Shown here: one piece after another, positions 8,762 through 16,925 of the stretch | Layout: each line of letters begins with the position of its first letter | Numbering within the stretch: the stretch's first letter is position 1 | From: Candidatus Methylomirabilota bacterium | Lineage (GTDB): Bacteria; Methylomirabilota; Methylomirabilia; Rokubacteriales; CSP1-6 | Direction: 5' to 3' | DNA length: 64,000 bases | Assembly (NCBI GenBank): GCA_035709005.1 | Contig: DASTFB010000047.1 | Coordinates: 84,878-148,877, forward strand | Program-made: the position numbers and the translations under genes | The notes under the pieces: model-generated | The model's input: only the letters and a program-made list of their open reading frames with translations | Databases searched by the model: none | Told to the model about the DNA's origin: nothing

Positions 8762-9435
8762 TCGACCGTGCCCTCCTCGGCCTGATCAGCGCGTCCCTCG
8801 TCGTCCAGATGGGCGCCGGTTTCGCCGGGTCCACGGCCCGCGCCGAGGACGACTGCTTGGCGATCGAGGACTTCGGGGGGGGCCTGGGACAGTTCCCCCG
8901 CGACTGGCGCGCCCGCAAGGCGGAAGGCCAGACGGTATACCGAGTCCAGGAAGAGGATGGAAGGCGCTTCCTCCACGCCCACTCCAAAGGGCTGGGGGTC
9001 CAGGCGGCCAAACCCTACGAGTGGGACCTCAACGCTTACCCGGTCCTGGCCTGGAGCTGGCGCCCCCGGCAGTTTCCCCGAGGAGCCGACGAGCAGCACG
9101 GCGAGAACGACAGCGCGCTGGCGGTCTACATGGCCGTGCCCCACTCCCGCATCCGAGGGCCCCGGGCCGTCAAATACATCTGGAGCGAAACGGTGCCGGC
9201 GGGAACGCGACTGAGCTCGAACTACGGGCTCACCCAGGTCCGCGTGTTGCGCAGCGGCCGCGTGGGGCTCGGGGAGTGGGTCGACGAGCGCGTCAACGTG
9301 CGCGACGACTACCTCCGATACTTCGAGGTGAGCGAGGTCCCCAAGCCCGCCGGCATCGCCGTCCTCACCGACTCCGACGACACCGAGTCCAGTGCCCAGG
9401 GGGACTACGCTAACTTTCGGGTGTGCCGCCAGTAG
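8743..9435 (+). CDS. Exported DUF3047 protein
   Basis: 230 residues from GTG within the end of the CoxE gene. Residues 1-34 form a signal peptide (hydrophobic core followed by STARA). The mature part has the DUF3047 pattern: a FPRDWRA start, a Y-x-W-DLNAYP-LAWSWRPRQFPRGA segment with ENDSALAVY, then KYIWSET and a C-terminal DSDDTES segment. The family is a beta-rich periplasmic domain with no assigned function. Position downstream of the MoxR/VWA pair is seen here but may not mean functional linkage. Confidence 0.82.
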   Translation: MAARALIDRALLGLISASLVVQMGAGFAGSTARAEDDCLAIEDFGGGLGQFPRDWRARKAEGQTVYRVQEEDGRRFLHAHSKGLGVQAAKPYEWDLNAYPVLAWSWRPRQFPRGADEQHGENDSALAVYMAVPHSRIRGPRAVKYIWSETVPAGTRLSSNYGLTQVRVLRSGRVGLGEWVDERVNVRDDYLRYFEVSEVPKPAGIAVLTDSDDTESSAQGDYANFRVCRQ

Positions 9436-9473
9436 CGCCAGGCATCGGTCCTATGGTCGGGGAGGCGAGGTCG

Positions 9474-9677
9474 ATGGTATCGCTGGAGTATAAATCAGGG
9501 CACCATCTGCCCCACTGCCAGAGCATGCGGGTCCACCGCATTCCCCGGGTGGGCGTCGTCGACCACCTGCTGAGCGTCGCCTACATCTATCCCTTCCGCT
9601 GCGGCCACTGCCTGCGCCGGTTCCGCGCGACGCAGTGGGGCAAGCGCTACCGTCGTCGCGTCCCCGCTCGACTGTGA
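9474..9677 (+). CDS. Small zinc-ribbon-like protein
   Basis: 67 residues; ATG preceded by GGAGGCGAGG. Sequence has an HHLPHC segment, then VHRIPRVGVVDHLLS, then YPFRCGHCLRRFRA. This follows the layout of small bacterial zinc-ribbon proteins with CPxC at the N-terminal knuckle and CxxC at the second. Here the first Cys of the N-terminal pair is replaced (LPHC), with nearby His residues that could serve as ligand. Basic C-terminus (KRYRRRVPARL). No function assigned. Seen between DUF3047 and the UGSC unit. Confidence 0.55.
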   Translation: MVSLEYKSGHHLPHCQSMRVHRIPRVGVVDHLLSVAYIYPFRCGHCLRRFRATQWGKRYRRRVPARL

Positions 9678-9689
9678 TAGCCTCCGGCC

Positions 9690-10754
9690 ATGGCGCCGGC
9701 AGGCTCCCCACCGACTCCCGCGGCCGCTGATTCTCTCGAAGAGCTCCACGCCCGTGGCGTGACCGACGGGCTGCCCGTCGTGCTGCCCACGCCCGACCGG
9801 GTGCGCCTGGCGGTGGCGGCCTCGGGACGAGACCCCGACGAGCTGGTGGCCCTGGTCCCGCCCAACTACGGGCGCGCCACCATCGAGAAGATCGCGGTCA
9901 ACGCCGTCATGGCCGGGTGCCGGCCCGAGTACCTGCCGGTCGTCGTGGCGGCGGTCGAGGCCGTCTGCGACGAATCGTTCGACCTGCACGGCGTGGCGGC
10001 GACCACCAATGCGCCGACGCCCCTGGTGATCGTCAATGGCCCGGTGCGAGGGACGCTCGGGATCAATTGCGGAGCGGCGGTGTTCGGTCCGGGCGCCCGG
10101 GCCAACGCCACCATCGGACGGGCCGTCCGCCTGGTCTGCCGCAACATCGGTGGGGCTCGCGCCGGCGGAGTGAGCATGTCGACACTGGCCCACCCCGGTC
10201 ACTACACGTACTGCATCGGGGAACACGAGGAGGCCAACCCCTGGACGTCGCTGGCCGTCGAGCACGGGTTCGGGCCGAGCGAGAGCGTCGTCGCCGTGCT
10301 GGCCGCTGACGCGCCGCTCGGCGTCTACGATCACGTGAGCCGGACGGCGACCGATCTGCTCGGCACCATCGCGGCCAGCCTGGCCGTGATCGTCAACCAC
10401 AAGATGACGCACTGGGGCGACAGCCTGCTCGTCCTCGGGCCCGAGCACGCCCGCACCATCGCCGGCGATGGCTGGAGCAAGGACGATATCAGGCGGTTCC
10501 TCCACGATCGGTTGCGCTGGCCGGTGCGCGAGCTCGTTCCTGGCCGCAACGGAGGCACGGGGCTCCCCGAGCACGTGCTGGCCAAGTACCCCGACCCCCA
10601 GCGTGACGAGACGCCCATCACGAAGTTCCGGTCGGCGGACAACATCAAGATCCTGGTGGCCGGCGGGACGGCGGGCCGCTTCTCGGCGATCGTGCCGGGG
10701 TGGACCTTCGCGCGGGCCTCTCGCCTCGTGTTCCGCCGGATTCCGACTCCCTGA
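9690..10754 (+). CDS. Conserved protein of unknown function paired with UGSC selenoprotein
   Basis: 354 residues, ATG start. I do not recognise a named family. It is soluble, without signal peptide or membrane segments, rich in Gly/Ala/Val and contains five Cys in the first half (77, 93, 127, 150, 175); notable segments are GINCGAAVFGPGA, NIGGARAGG and HYTYCIGEHEE. The last codons run into the ribosome site of the selenoprotein gene: AAGGAGG begins on the last base of this stop codon, so the two genes are co-transcribed and probably co-regulated. The juxtaposition suggests that this protein and the selenoprotein act on the same substrate, which is an inference. Confidence 0.7.
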   Translation: MAPAGSPPTPAAADSLEELHARGVTDGLPVVLPTPDRVRLAVAASGRDPDELVALVPPNYGRATIEKIAVNAVMAGCRPEYLPVVVAAVEAVCDESFDLHGVAATTNAPTPLVIVNGPVRGTLGINCGAAVFGPGARANATIGRAVRLVCRNIGGARAGGVSMSTLAHPGHYTYCIGEHEEANPWTSLAVEHGFGPSESVVAVLAADAPLGVYDHVSRTATDLLGTIAASLAVIVNHKMTHWGDSLLVLGPEHARTIAGDGWSKDDIRRFLHDRLRWPVRELVPGRNGGTGLPEHVLAKYPDPQRDETPITKFRSADNIKILVAGGTAGRFSAIVPGWTFARASRLVFRRIPTP

Positions 10755-10765
10755 AGGAGGTGCCC

Positions 10766-11299
10766 ATGTCCGAGGAGTTCCTGGACCCCACCGACTCGGT
10801 CGCCGTGCCCCGCAAGGTGGCTCCGCGGCCCTCGACGCTGGACGGCAAGGTGATCACGTTGCTCGATATTTCCAAGGCCAAAGGGAACCACCTCCTGGAC
10901 CGGATCGAGGAGCTGTTGCGGGCCCGAACCCGGGCCAAGGCGATCGTCCGGAAGCGCAAGCCGACGTTCGCCCGGCCGGCCCCCGAGGAGCTCCGTCAGG
11001 AGATCGTGGGCGCCACCGACGTCCTGGTAGAGGCGCTCGCCGATTGAGGGTCCTGCACCACGTGCAGTGTGCACGACGGCGTATTCTTCGAGGATCATGG
11101 CATCCCGACCGCGACGGTCGTCTCCGCCGAGTTCGTCAACGCGGCCCGGGCCCAGGCCCAGGCGCTGGGAGCTACCGATTACCGGCCGGTCGTCGTGCCG
11201 CACCCGATCCAGCCCCTCACCCGAGCAGAAGTGCAGGAGCTCGCGGATCAGGCGTTCGCGGAAATTCTTTACAGACTCACCAGGCCCGCATCCGGGTAA
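10766..11299 (+). CDS. UGSC-family selenoprotein (TGA at 11045 read as selenocysteine)
   Basis: 177 residues if TGA 11045-11047 is translated as Sec94. ATG 10766 has AAGGAGG five bases upstream. The N-terminal half (GKVITLLDISKAKGNHLLDRI, then KPTFARPAPEEL) and the segment after the TGA (GSCTTCSVHDG, then HGIPTATVVSAEFV and VVVPHPIQPL) together make one UGSC-domain protein in one frame, with the family motif U-G-S-C formed by the TGA codon. Cys homologues carry CGSC. The motif resembles a redox-active U/C pair (Sec94, Cys97; also Cys100). Function unknown; a thiol/selenol oxidoreductase or transferase role is inferred. A hairpin follows the TGA. Automated callers would split this into two short fragments. 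Confidence 0.9.
11061..11075 (+). promoter_or_regulatory. Bacterial SECIS-like hairpin after the Sec TGA
   Basis: CGTGCA-GTG-TGCACG: six-bp perfect stem and a three-base loop beginning with G. The loop starts 19 bases after the TGA. This fits the published bacterial SECIS description (short upper stem, loop of at least 3 bases with G among its first two, loop roughly 16-37 bases after UGA) needed for SelB recruitment. A competing stem CTGCAC-CAC-GTGCAG overlaps it at 11053-11067. Confidence 0.7.
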
Positions 11300-11460
11300 G
11301 CGGTTGCACATTGCGTCAGCCCGATGACTGCGCGACGTCGGCGCCGTCGCTGAAGCGACGCGCACATGTCGCCGCTCAGCGATTTGGCGCGGGATTTTCA
11401 GAAGCACGGTCCTGGCGAGGTCCTTGCACCCGCGCGACGGACCGCTCACAAGGGGGAGTC

Positions 11461-12111
11461 ATGCGACACATTGGCACGTCAGTCATAGTTCTCCTCGGCA
11501 TCGTTGCCCTCACTACCGGCTGCGCGACGAAAAAGTGGGTGCGTGAGGTCGTCGGCCAGCAAGACCAGAAGATCGCCAGAGCCGACGCCGAGGCCCGCGA
11601 GCAGGCCGCGCGCATCGTCGAACACGCCGATCGGATCGCCGGCCTGAACACCAAGGTCCAGGGGATCGAGCGGTCCGTCGGTGACGTCAGCGACCGCGCC
11701 AACACCGCCCTGACGAAGGCCGAGGAAACCGACAAGCGGCTGACCCGGCTCTGGTCCCAGCGTCATACCCGCCAGCAGGTGGAGACGGTGTCCGTCCACT
11801 TCGGGTTCGACCGCTGGGATCTGGACGATGGCGCCGAGACCGCGCTCCGGTCCATCATCCAGGAGCTCCAGAAGAACCCCCGGCTGACCGTGGATCTCCA
11901 GGGATACACGGACCCGGTGGGGACGACCAACTATAACGTCGGGCTGAGTCAGCGGCGGGTCGAGGCGGTGCGACGGTACCTGGTCAAGCAGGGCGTCGAG
12001 ATGCCGCGCATCCAGGCGGTCGGGCTGGGCCCGATCTTCGACCGGGACAGCAAGGAAGCGGCGGCCAAGCGGCGCCGGGTGTCGGTCAACCTGATGCTGT
12101 ATCCCGAATAG
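11461..12111 (+). CDS. OmpA-family outer-membrane lipoprotein
   Basis: 216 residues. ATG preceded by GGGGGAG. Signal peptide ends at TTG-C21, followed by ATKKWV, like many OmpA-type lipoproteins, though position -3 is Thr instead of Leu. Residues about 30-100 are heptad-rich coiled coil (ADAEAREQAARIVEHADRI and on). Residues 105-216 form the OmpA C-terminal peptidoglycan-binding domain, with the NVGLSQRRVEAVRRYL helix and the late RRRVSVNL strand. It would anchor the outer membrane to peptidoglycan. The 160 bp upstream contain no other gene that I can see. Confidence 0.88.
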   Translation: MRHIGTSVIVLLGIVALTTGCATKKWVREVVGQQDQKIARADAEAREQAARIVEHADRIAGLNTKVQGIERSVGDVSDRANTALTKAEETDKRLTRLWSQRHTRQQVETVSVHFGFDRWDLDDGAETALRSIIQELQKNPRLTVDLQGYTDPVGTTNYNVGLSQRRVEAVRRYLVKQGVEMPRIQAVGLGPIFDRDSKEAAAKRRRVSVNLMLYPE

Positions 12112-12126
12112 GCCGCTCCTCGGGCC

Positions 12127-12636
12127 TCATTCGGGCAGCCGCCAGACGCGCCCTTCCGGCGGCTCGTCAGTCAGCGTGAACTGCACCAGGGTGAACTGAT
12201 CGGCGAGGTCCTGGAAGACCGCGCGGACGCGCCGGCCGATGGCCACGTTCCGCGAGTCTTCCATGGTCCCGTCCGGCCGGATCAGATTCGCGACCATCCG
12301 GAGCGCCTCGTCGGATGTGGGTCTGCCCCGCTGTTCGTCCAGCTCCACCAGCACGACCGGGTAGGGCGTGACCTCCCTGAACCCGGGTTGGATCGCGTGC
12401 ACGACGATCTCGTAGGAGTAGATGGTGCCGCGGCCGCTGGCCTCCTGCCAGGTCCATTGAAGCTCCATACACCAGGGACAGGCGTGCGTCGGCGGGTAGC
12501 GCATCAGCCCGCACGCTCGGCAGCGCCGCAGCATGAGCCGATGCTGCCGGGCCAGGGCGAAGTACTCCTTCCATTCCGAGTCGTTGTCCGGGACGATCAA
12601 CGGCATCCCCCGGTAGTGGACGGGCTCGGGCATCAT
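12127..12636 (-). CDS. DUF35 zinc-ribbon/OB-fold protein, partner of thiolase-fold protein
   Basis: 169 residues from the first of two adjacent ATGs (12636 or 12633; no clear ribosome site distinguishes them). The N-terminal rubredoxin-like knuckle has CRAC and CPWC (about residues 40-60), then an OB fold (GRGTIYSYEIV ... PYPVVLVELDEQ). DUF35 proteins bind CoA-linked substrates as the small subunit of SCP2-thiolase-fold enzymes, for example the Ltp2 aldolase complexes of steroid degradation. The partner gene lies upstream on the same strand (12812-14032), separated by a repeated sequence. Confidence 0.85.
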   Translation of the reverse strand: MMPEPVHYRGMPLIVPDNDSEWKEYFALARQHRLMLRRCRACGLMRYPPTHACPWCMELQWTWQEASGRGTIYSYEIVVHAIQPGFREVTPYPVVLVELDEQRGRPTSDEALRMVANLIRPDGTMEDSRNVAIGRRVRAVFQDLADQFTLVQFTLTDEPPEGRVWRLPE

Positions 12637-12675
12637 TGAACAGGGTGCGGGCACCCGGGCTCGCGCCCGCCCGCA

Positions 12676-12803
12676 CCCCGCCGGAACGACGCTCGATCTT
12701 GTTCGATCACCCGATCAGAGTCGCGACCCACCCGCTTCGCCACGCCCATGCCCCGCCGGAAGGACGCGCCCGGTTGTTCACTGACCATATCTGAGTCCCG
12801 ACC
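12676..12803. repeat. Two imperfect direct repeats, 75-bp period
   Basis: Units 12676-12728 and 12751-12803 align without gaps over 53 bp with 13 mismatches (about 75% identity), both starting CCCCGCCGGAA. They lie between the DUF35 gene and the thiolase-fold gene. The period is a multiple of three, and on the minus strand both units read RDSD...FRRG, so they could be a decayed coding repeat or an intergenic repeat family. No function seen. Confidence 0.55.
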
Positions 12804-12811
12804 TTGGTCCA

Positions 12812-14032
12812 TCACCGGCGCAAGATAACGGCGCTGCCCGTCGGCGGCATGGCCCACCCGAGATTCATGGCGATCTCGGGGTCCCGGACCTGGCGGCACC
12901 GGCCCGGCGCGTAGTCGTAGCCGTGCACGCCCTCGGCGGCCCGGGGGCAGTAGTCGTCCACGGTGCCGCGGAGCTGGCGCACGTTCTCGATGACCATCGA
13001 CATCCCGTGGGTGTAGCCCTCACACAGGTGGCCGCCCGCGGTGTTGTTGGGGCGCCGGCCGCCGAGCTCGATGATCCCGCTGGACACGTATGGCCCGCCC
13101 TCGCCCTTTCGGCAGAAGCCGTATTCCTCGAGCTGGAGCATCGTGGTGAAGGTGAAGGCGTCGTAGGATCCCGTGATGTCGACATCCTCCGGGGTGATGC
13201 CGGCCTGCCCGAAGACGATGTCCCGGGCGTAGTAGCCGGCCACCCGGGTGATGGGCCCGTGGGCCCAGTGAAAGTCGGTGCGCGGCTTGGAGACCCGCCC
13301 GGCCACGCCCATGATGTAGACGGGACGCTGCCGCAGGTCGCGAGCCCGCTCGGCCGGGGCCACGATGAGGCACGTGGCGTTATCGGTCTCCAGGCAACAG
13401 TCGAGCAGGTGCAGCGGCTTGACGATCCAGCGGGACCTCACGACATCCTCGACGGTGACGCGCTCTTTCAGCAGGGCCTTGGGGTTCTGCGAGGCGTGCT
13501 TGCTGTGCGTAACCTTTACGTGCGCCACCTGTTCCGAGGTCGTGCCGTACTCGTACATATGGCGCATGAAGGTCAGCGCGAAGTTCTGCCCCGCGCTCCG
13601 CATCCCGAACGGCACCTGGGCCAGGTCCTGCCCGCGCACGGGGGCCGCCGCCCGGGGCCCGGTGCCGCCGATGCGCAGCTCGCTGTAACCGTTCATGGAG
13701 CGGAAGATCGCCACCGCCTGGCACATCCCGGCCTCGATCGCCCCCATCGCCAGGCCGATCAGCGCTTCGGTCGAGGAGCCGCCTCCGAGGACGTCCATGA
13801 AGAAGTTCAGCCGGATCCCCAGGTCGGCGGCGACCCAGTTCGCCGGGGTCGAGTCGTTGTTCTGGTAGCTCATCATGCCGTCGATGTCGGTCGGACGCAG
13901 CCCCGCGTCGGCCATCGCCTTGCCGATCGCCTCCACGGCCATGGCCCGGGTGGTCCGCCCCGAGTTCCTCGAGTACTCGGTCTCGCCGACACCGACGATG
14001 CAGTACTTGTCGCGAAGGGTTCTGGGCGTCAC
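12812..14032 (-). CDS. SCP2-thiolase-fold protein lacking the catalytic Cys
   Basis: 406 residues, GTG start fitting the conserved RDKYCIVGVGETEYSR N-terminus. The fold is that of SCP2/non-decarboxylating thiolases, but where thiolases carry the nucleophilic Cys this protein has VLGGGSSTEA (residues 81-90), and the late glycine loop reads GGHLCEGYTHG instead of GGHPxGxTG. That pattern occurs in Ltp2-type retro-aldolases and related CoA-substrate subunits that work with a DUF35 protein. The DUF35 partner is encoded just downstream. So a role in C-C bond cleavage of an acyl-CoA, not thiolysis, is inferred. Confidence 0.82.
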   Translation of the reverse strand: MTPRTLRDKYCIVGVGETEYSRNSGRTTRAMAVEAIGKAMADAGLRPTDIDGMMSYQNNDSTPANWVAADLGIRLNFFMDVLGGGSSTEALIGLAMGAIEAGMCQAVAIFRSMNGYSELRIGGTGPRAAAPVRGQDLAQVPFGMRSAGQNFALTFMRHMYEYGTTSEQVAHVKVTHSKHASQNPKALLKERVTVEDVVRSRWIVKPLHLLDCCLETDNATCLIVAPAERARDLRQRPVYIMGVAGRVSKPRTDFHWAHGPITRVAGYYARDIVFGQAGITPEDVDITGSYDAFTFTTMLQLEEYGFCRKGEGGPYVSSGIIELGGRRPNNTAGGHLCEGYTHGMSMVIENVRQLRGTVDDYCPRAAEGVHGYDYAPGRCRQVRDPEIAMNLGWAMPPTGSAVILRR

Positions 14033-14087
14033 CGGGAGCCGAGAGTAGCACGTTCCCGCAGCTGGCTGGAGCGCCTGCGCGCCAGGC

Positions 14088-16871
14088 TCAGGGGCGACAG
14101 TTCTTGCCGTTGAGCCGGGGCAGGATCTCGGCCAGGAACTTGCCGGTGTAGGAGCCGGGAGTCTGGACCACAATCTCGGGCGGGCCCTCGGCGATGATCT
14201 CGCCGCCCTCGTCGCCCCCCTCGGGACCGAGGTCGATCACCCAGTCCGCCGACTTGATGACGTCGAGGTGGTGCTCCACCACCAGCACGGTGTTGCCGGC
14301 GTCCACCAGCCGGTTCAGCACGCCCAGGAGGCGTTTCACGTCGTCCAGGTGCAGCCCGGTCGTCGGCTCGTCGAGGATATACAGCATGTCGCCGGCGGTC
14401 CGCGCCCCGAGCTCGGCGGCGATCTTGAGCCGCTGGGCCTCGCCGCCCGACAACGTCGTGGCGGGCTGGCCCAGCCGCAGATACCCCAGGCCGACGTCCC
14501 CCAGCACACGGAGACGACGCGCCAGCGTGCTGTGGGCCGCGAAGAACTCGACGGCCTCGTCGACCGTCATCTTCAGCGCGGCGGCGATGTTGCGCCCCCG
14601 GTGCTTCACGGAGAGCACGTCCGGCCGGTACCGGCGGCCCTCGCATTCCTGGCAGGTCACATAGACGTCTTCGAAGAAGTACATCTCGAGTTTCTCGAAC
14701 CCGTCGCCCTGACACTTCTCGCAGCGCCCCCCGGGGACGTTGAAGGAGAAGGCGCCCGCCGGCAGACCGAGCGCCCTGGCCTTCGGCTGGGCGGCATACA
14801 GCTTCCGGATCTCGTCGAAGGCCTTCACGTAGGTGACGGGATTCGAGCGGGGGGTGCGGCCGATCGGCTCCTGATCGATGAGGCGAACGCCCTTGAGATA
14901 CTCCAGCCCGGCGAGGCTGTCATAGGCCCCGGGAAGGGCGAAGTCGCTCTTGAAGGCGCGGGCCACGGCGCGGTACAGCGTGTCGTGCACGAGCGTCGAT
15001 TTGCCCGAGCCGGAGACCCCGCTCACCACGGTCAGGGTGCCGAGCGGGATGCGCAGGACGACGTTTTTGAGATTGTGCTCGCGGGCGCCGGTCAGCACGA
15101 GGTGCCGGCGGCCCGGACGGCGCCCCGGCGGCACCGAGATCGACTCCCGGCCCGTGAGGTAGCGGGCGGTGAGGGAGTGCGAGGCCTTGGCGAACTCGAC
15201 CTTCGGGCCGCTGAACACGAGCTCCCCGCCGCGCTCCCCCGAACCGGGCCCCAGCTCCACGATGTGGTCGGCGGCGTCGATGAAGGTCCGATCGTGCTCG
15301 ACCACGATGACGGTGTTGCCGGCCTGGGCCAGCTCCCGGCAGAGATCGGCGAGACGGGCGGTGTCGCGCGCGTGCAGGCCGATGGAGGGCTCGTCGAGGA
15401 CGTACAAGGTGCCGACGAGCTGCGAGCCGAGCTGGTTGGCCAAATTGATGCGTTGCGCCTCGCCGCCTGACAGCGATCGGGTCTGGCGAGACAGGCTCAG
15501 GTAGCCGAGCCCGACGCGAAGCAGGAAGGTGAGCTTGGCGCCGAGCTGCTTGAGGATTTCCCGGGCGATGGTGCTCTCCCAGGCCGACAATCGCAGCCCG
15601 GTCAGCGTCCGGAAGGCCTGCTCGATCGTCAGGGCGCACACGTCCGCGATCGTCAGCCCGCCGACCCGGACGGCCAACGCCGCCGGCTTGAGCCGCTTCC
15701 CCTGGCAGGCCGGACAGCGCGACTGGCTGCGGTAGCGGGAGAGGAACACCCGGACGTGCAGCTTGTAGCGGTAGGACTCCACCTCCTCGAAGAAGCCCCG
15801 GATGCCGGGAAAGCCGTCGTCGCCCTCGTACACCAGGCGGCGCTCCGCCTCCGTGAGCGTGTTGTACGGCTTGCTCGTGTCGAGGCCGAGGCGCCGCGCC
15901 GCCTTGACGAGCTGCCGCTGGTACCGCCGTCCCGAGGGGTAGGTCCATGGCTCCACCGCGCCCTCGGCCAGGGTGCGCGTGGGATCGGGCACCACGAGGC
16001 CTTCGTCGTACTGGAGGATGTTGCCGAAGCCCCGGCATTCGGGGCAGGCCCCCAGGGGATGGTTGAAGGAGAACAGCAGGGGTTGGGGCCGCTCGAGAGC
16101 TGCGCCGCACTGCGGGCACTTGAGCGCCTCGGCAAAGGCCAGCACGCCGGCGCCCACGACGTCCACCTCCATCCGGCCGCTGCCCTCGCGCAGGGCGGCC
16201 TCCACGGACTCGGTCAGACGGGCTCGTCGTGCGGCGTCGAGCGTCACGCGATCCAGGACGACGACCAGCTCCTTGGCGACCTCGGTCGCCGGCGGTGGAG
16301 CGGTCAGATCGAGAATCTCCTCGCCCAGGCGCACGCGCGCGAAGCCCCGTCGCATCAAGGCCGCCCACAGATCGGCCAGGGGCATCCCGGCGGGGACGGC
16401 GAGACGGAAGCCGATCAGCGCCCGGGCACCCGGGTGCCGGGCCAGCAAGGTGTCCACGATCGACTCGGCCGAGTGGGAGGCGGCCGGGACCTCACAGGCC
16501 AGGCAGTGGACCTGGCCGATCTTGGCGTAGAGCAGACGCAGGTAGTCGTAAACCTCGGTGGCCGTGCCGACGGTGGAGCGAGCAGTCCGGACGGGGTTTT
16601 TCTGCTCCAGCGCCACGGCCGGCCGGATGTTCTCCATCCGGTCCACATCCGGCCGATCGATCCGATCGAGGAACATCCGGGCGTAGGTGCTCAGCGACTC
16701 GATGTAGCGCCACTGTCCCTCGGCGAAGATGGTGTCGAACGCCAGCGACGACTTGCCCGACCCCGAAACGCCGGTGACGATGGTCAGGCGGTCATGGGGG
16801 ACCTCCAGAGAGACGTTCTTCAGGTTGTTCTGCCGGGCGCCTTCGATCCGGAGCCCCGGGGGGCGCGGCAT
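14088..16871 (-). CDS. uvrA: UvrABC excinuclease subunit A
   Basis: 927 residues, ATG with AGGAGG upstream. Both ABC modules are complete: Walker A GVSGSGKSS near residue 34 and GVSGSGKST in the second half, with signatures LSGGEAQRINLANQ and LSGGEAQRLKIAAE. Zinc-module Cys pairs are visible (CPQC...CPEC in the insertion domain, CEKC...CQEC in the C-terminal zinc finger). It recognises bulky DNA lesions and loads UvrB. Length is normal. uvrB and uvrC are not in the window. Divergent from the sigma-54 regulator with a 54-bp gap, so the promoters overlap or nearly do. Confidence 0.96.
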   Translation of the reverse strand: MPRPPGLRIEGARQNNLKNVSLEVPHDRLTIVTGVSGSGKSSLAFDTIFAEGQWRYIESLSTYARMFLDRIDRPDVDRMENIRPAVALEQKNPVRTARSTVGTATEVYDYLRLLYAKIGQVHCLACEVPAASHSAESIVDTLLARHPGARALIGFRLAVPAGMPLADLWAALMRRGFARVRLGEEILDLTAPPPATEVAKELVVVLDRVTLDAARRARLTESVEAALREGSGRMEVDVVGAGVLAFAEALKCPQCGAALERPQPLLFSFNHPLGACPECRGFGNILQYDEGLVVPDPTRTLAEGAVEPWTYPSGRRYQRQLVKAARRLGLDTSKPYNTLTEAERRLVYEGDDGFPGIRGFFEEVESYRYKLHVRVFLSRYRSQSRCPACQGKRLKPAALAVRVGGLTIADVCALTIEQAFRTLTGLRLSAWESTIAREILKQLGAKLTFLLRVGLGYLSLSRQTRSLSGGEAQRINLANQLGSQLVGTLYVLDEPSIGLHARDTARLADLCRELAQAGNTVIVVEHDRTFIDAADHIVELGPGSGERGGELVFSGPKVEFAKASHSLTARYLTGRESISVPPGRRPGRRHLVLTGAREHNLKNVVLRIPLGTLTVVSGVSGSGKSTLVHDTLYRAVARAFKSDFALPGAYDSLAGLEYLKGVRLIDQEPIGRTPRSNPVTYVKAFDEIRKLYAAQPKARALGLPAGAFSFNVPGGRCEKCQGDGFEKLEMYFFEDVYVTCQECEGRRYRPDVLSVKHRGRNIAAALKMTVDEAVEFFAAHSTLARRLRVLGDVGLGYLRLGQPATTLSGGEAQRLKIAAELGARTAGDMLYILDEPTTGLHLDDVKRLLGVLNRLVDAGNTVLVVEHHLDVIKSADWVIDLGPEGGDEGGEIIAEGPPEIVVQTPGSYTGKFLAEILPRLNGKNCRP

Positions 16872-16925
16872 GCGCGAAATCCTCCTGAGGTCGATATGTT
16901 ACTGAAAGTGCTATGATGGCGCTAC

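Noticed and set aside
11045..11047. TGA as a true stop making a truncated 93-residue protein
   Set aside because: The sequence after it continues the same conserved domain in the same frame, the TGA sits at the Sec position of the UGSC motif and a hairpin follows, so read-through as Sec is the better explanation.
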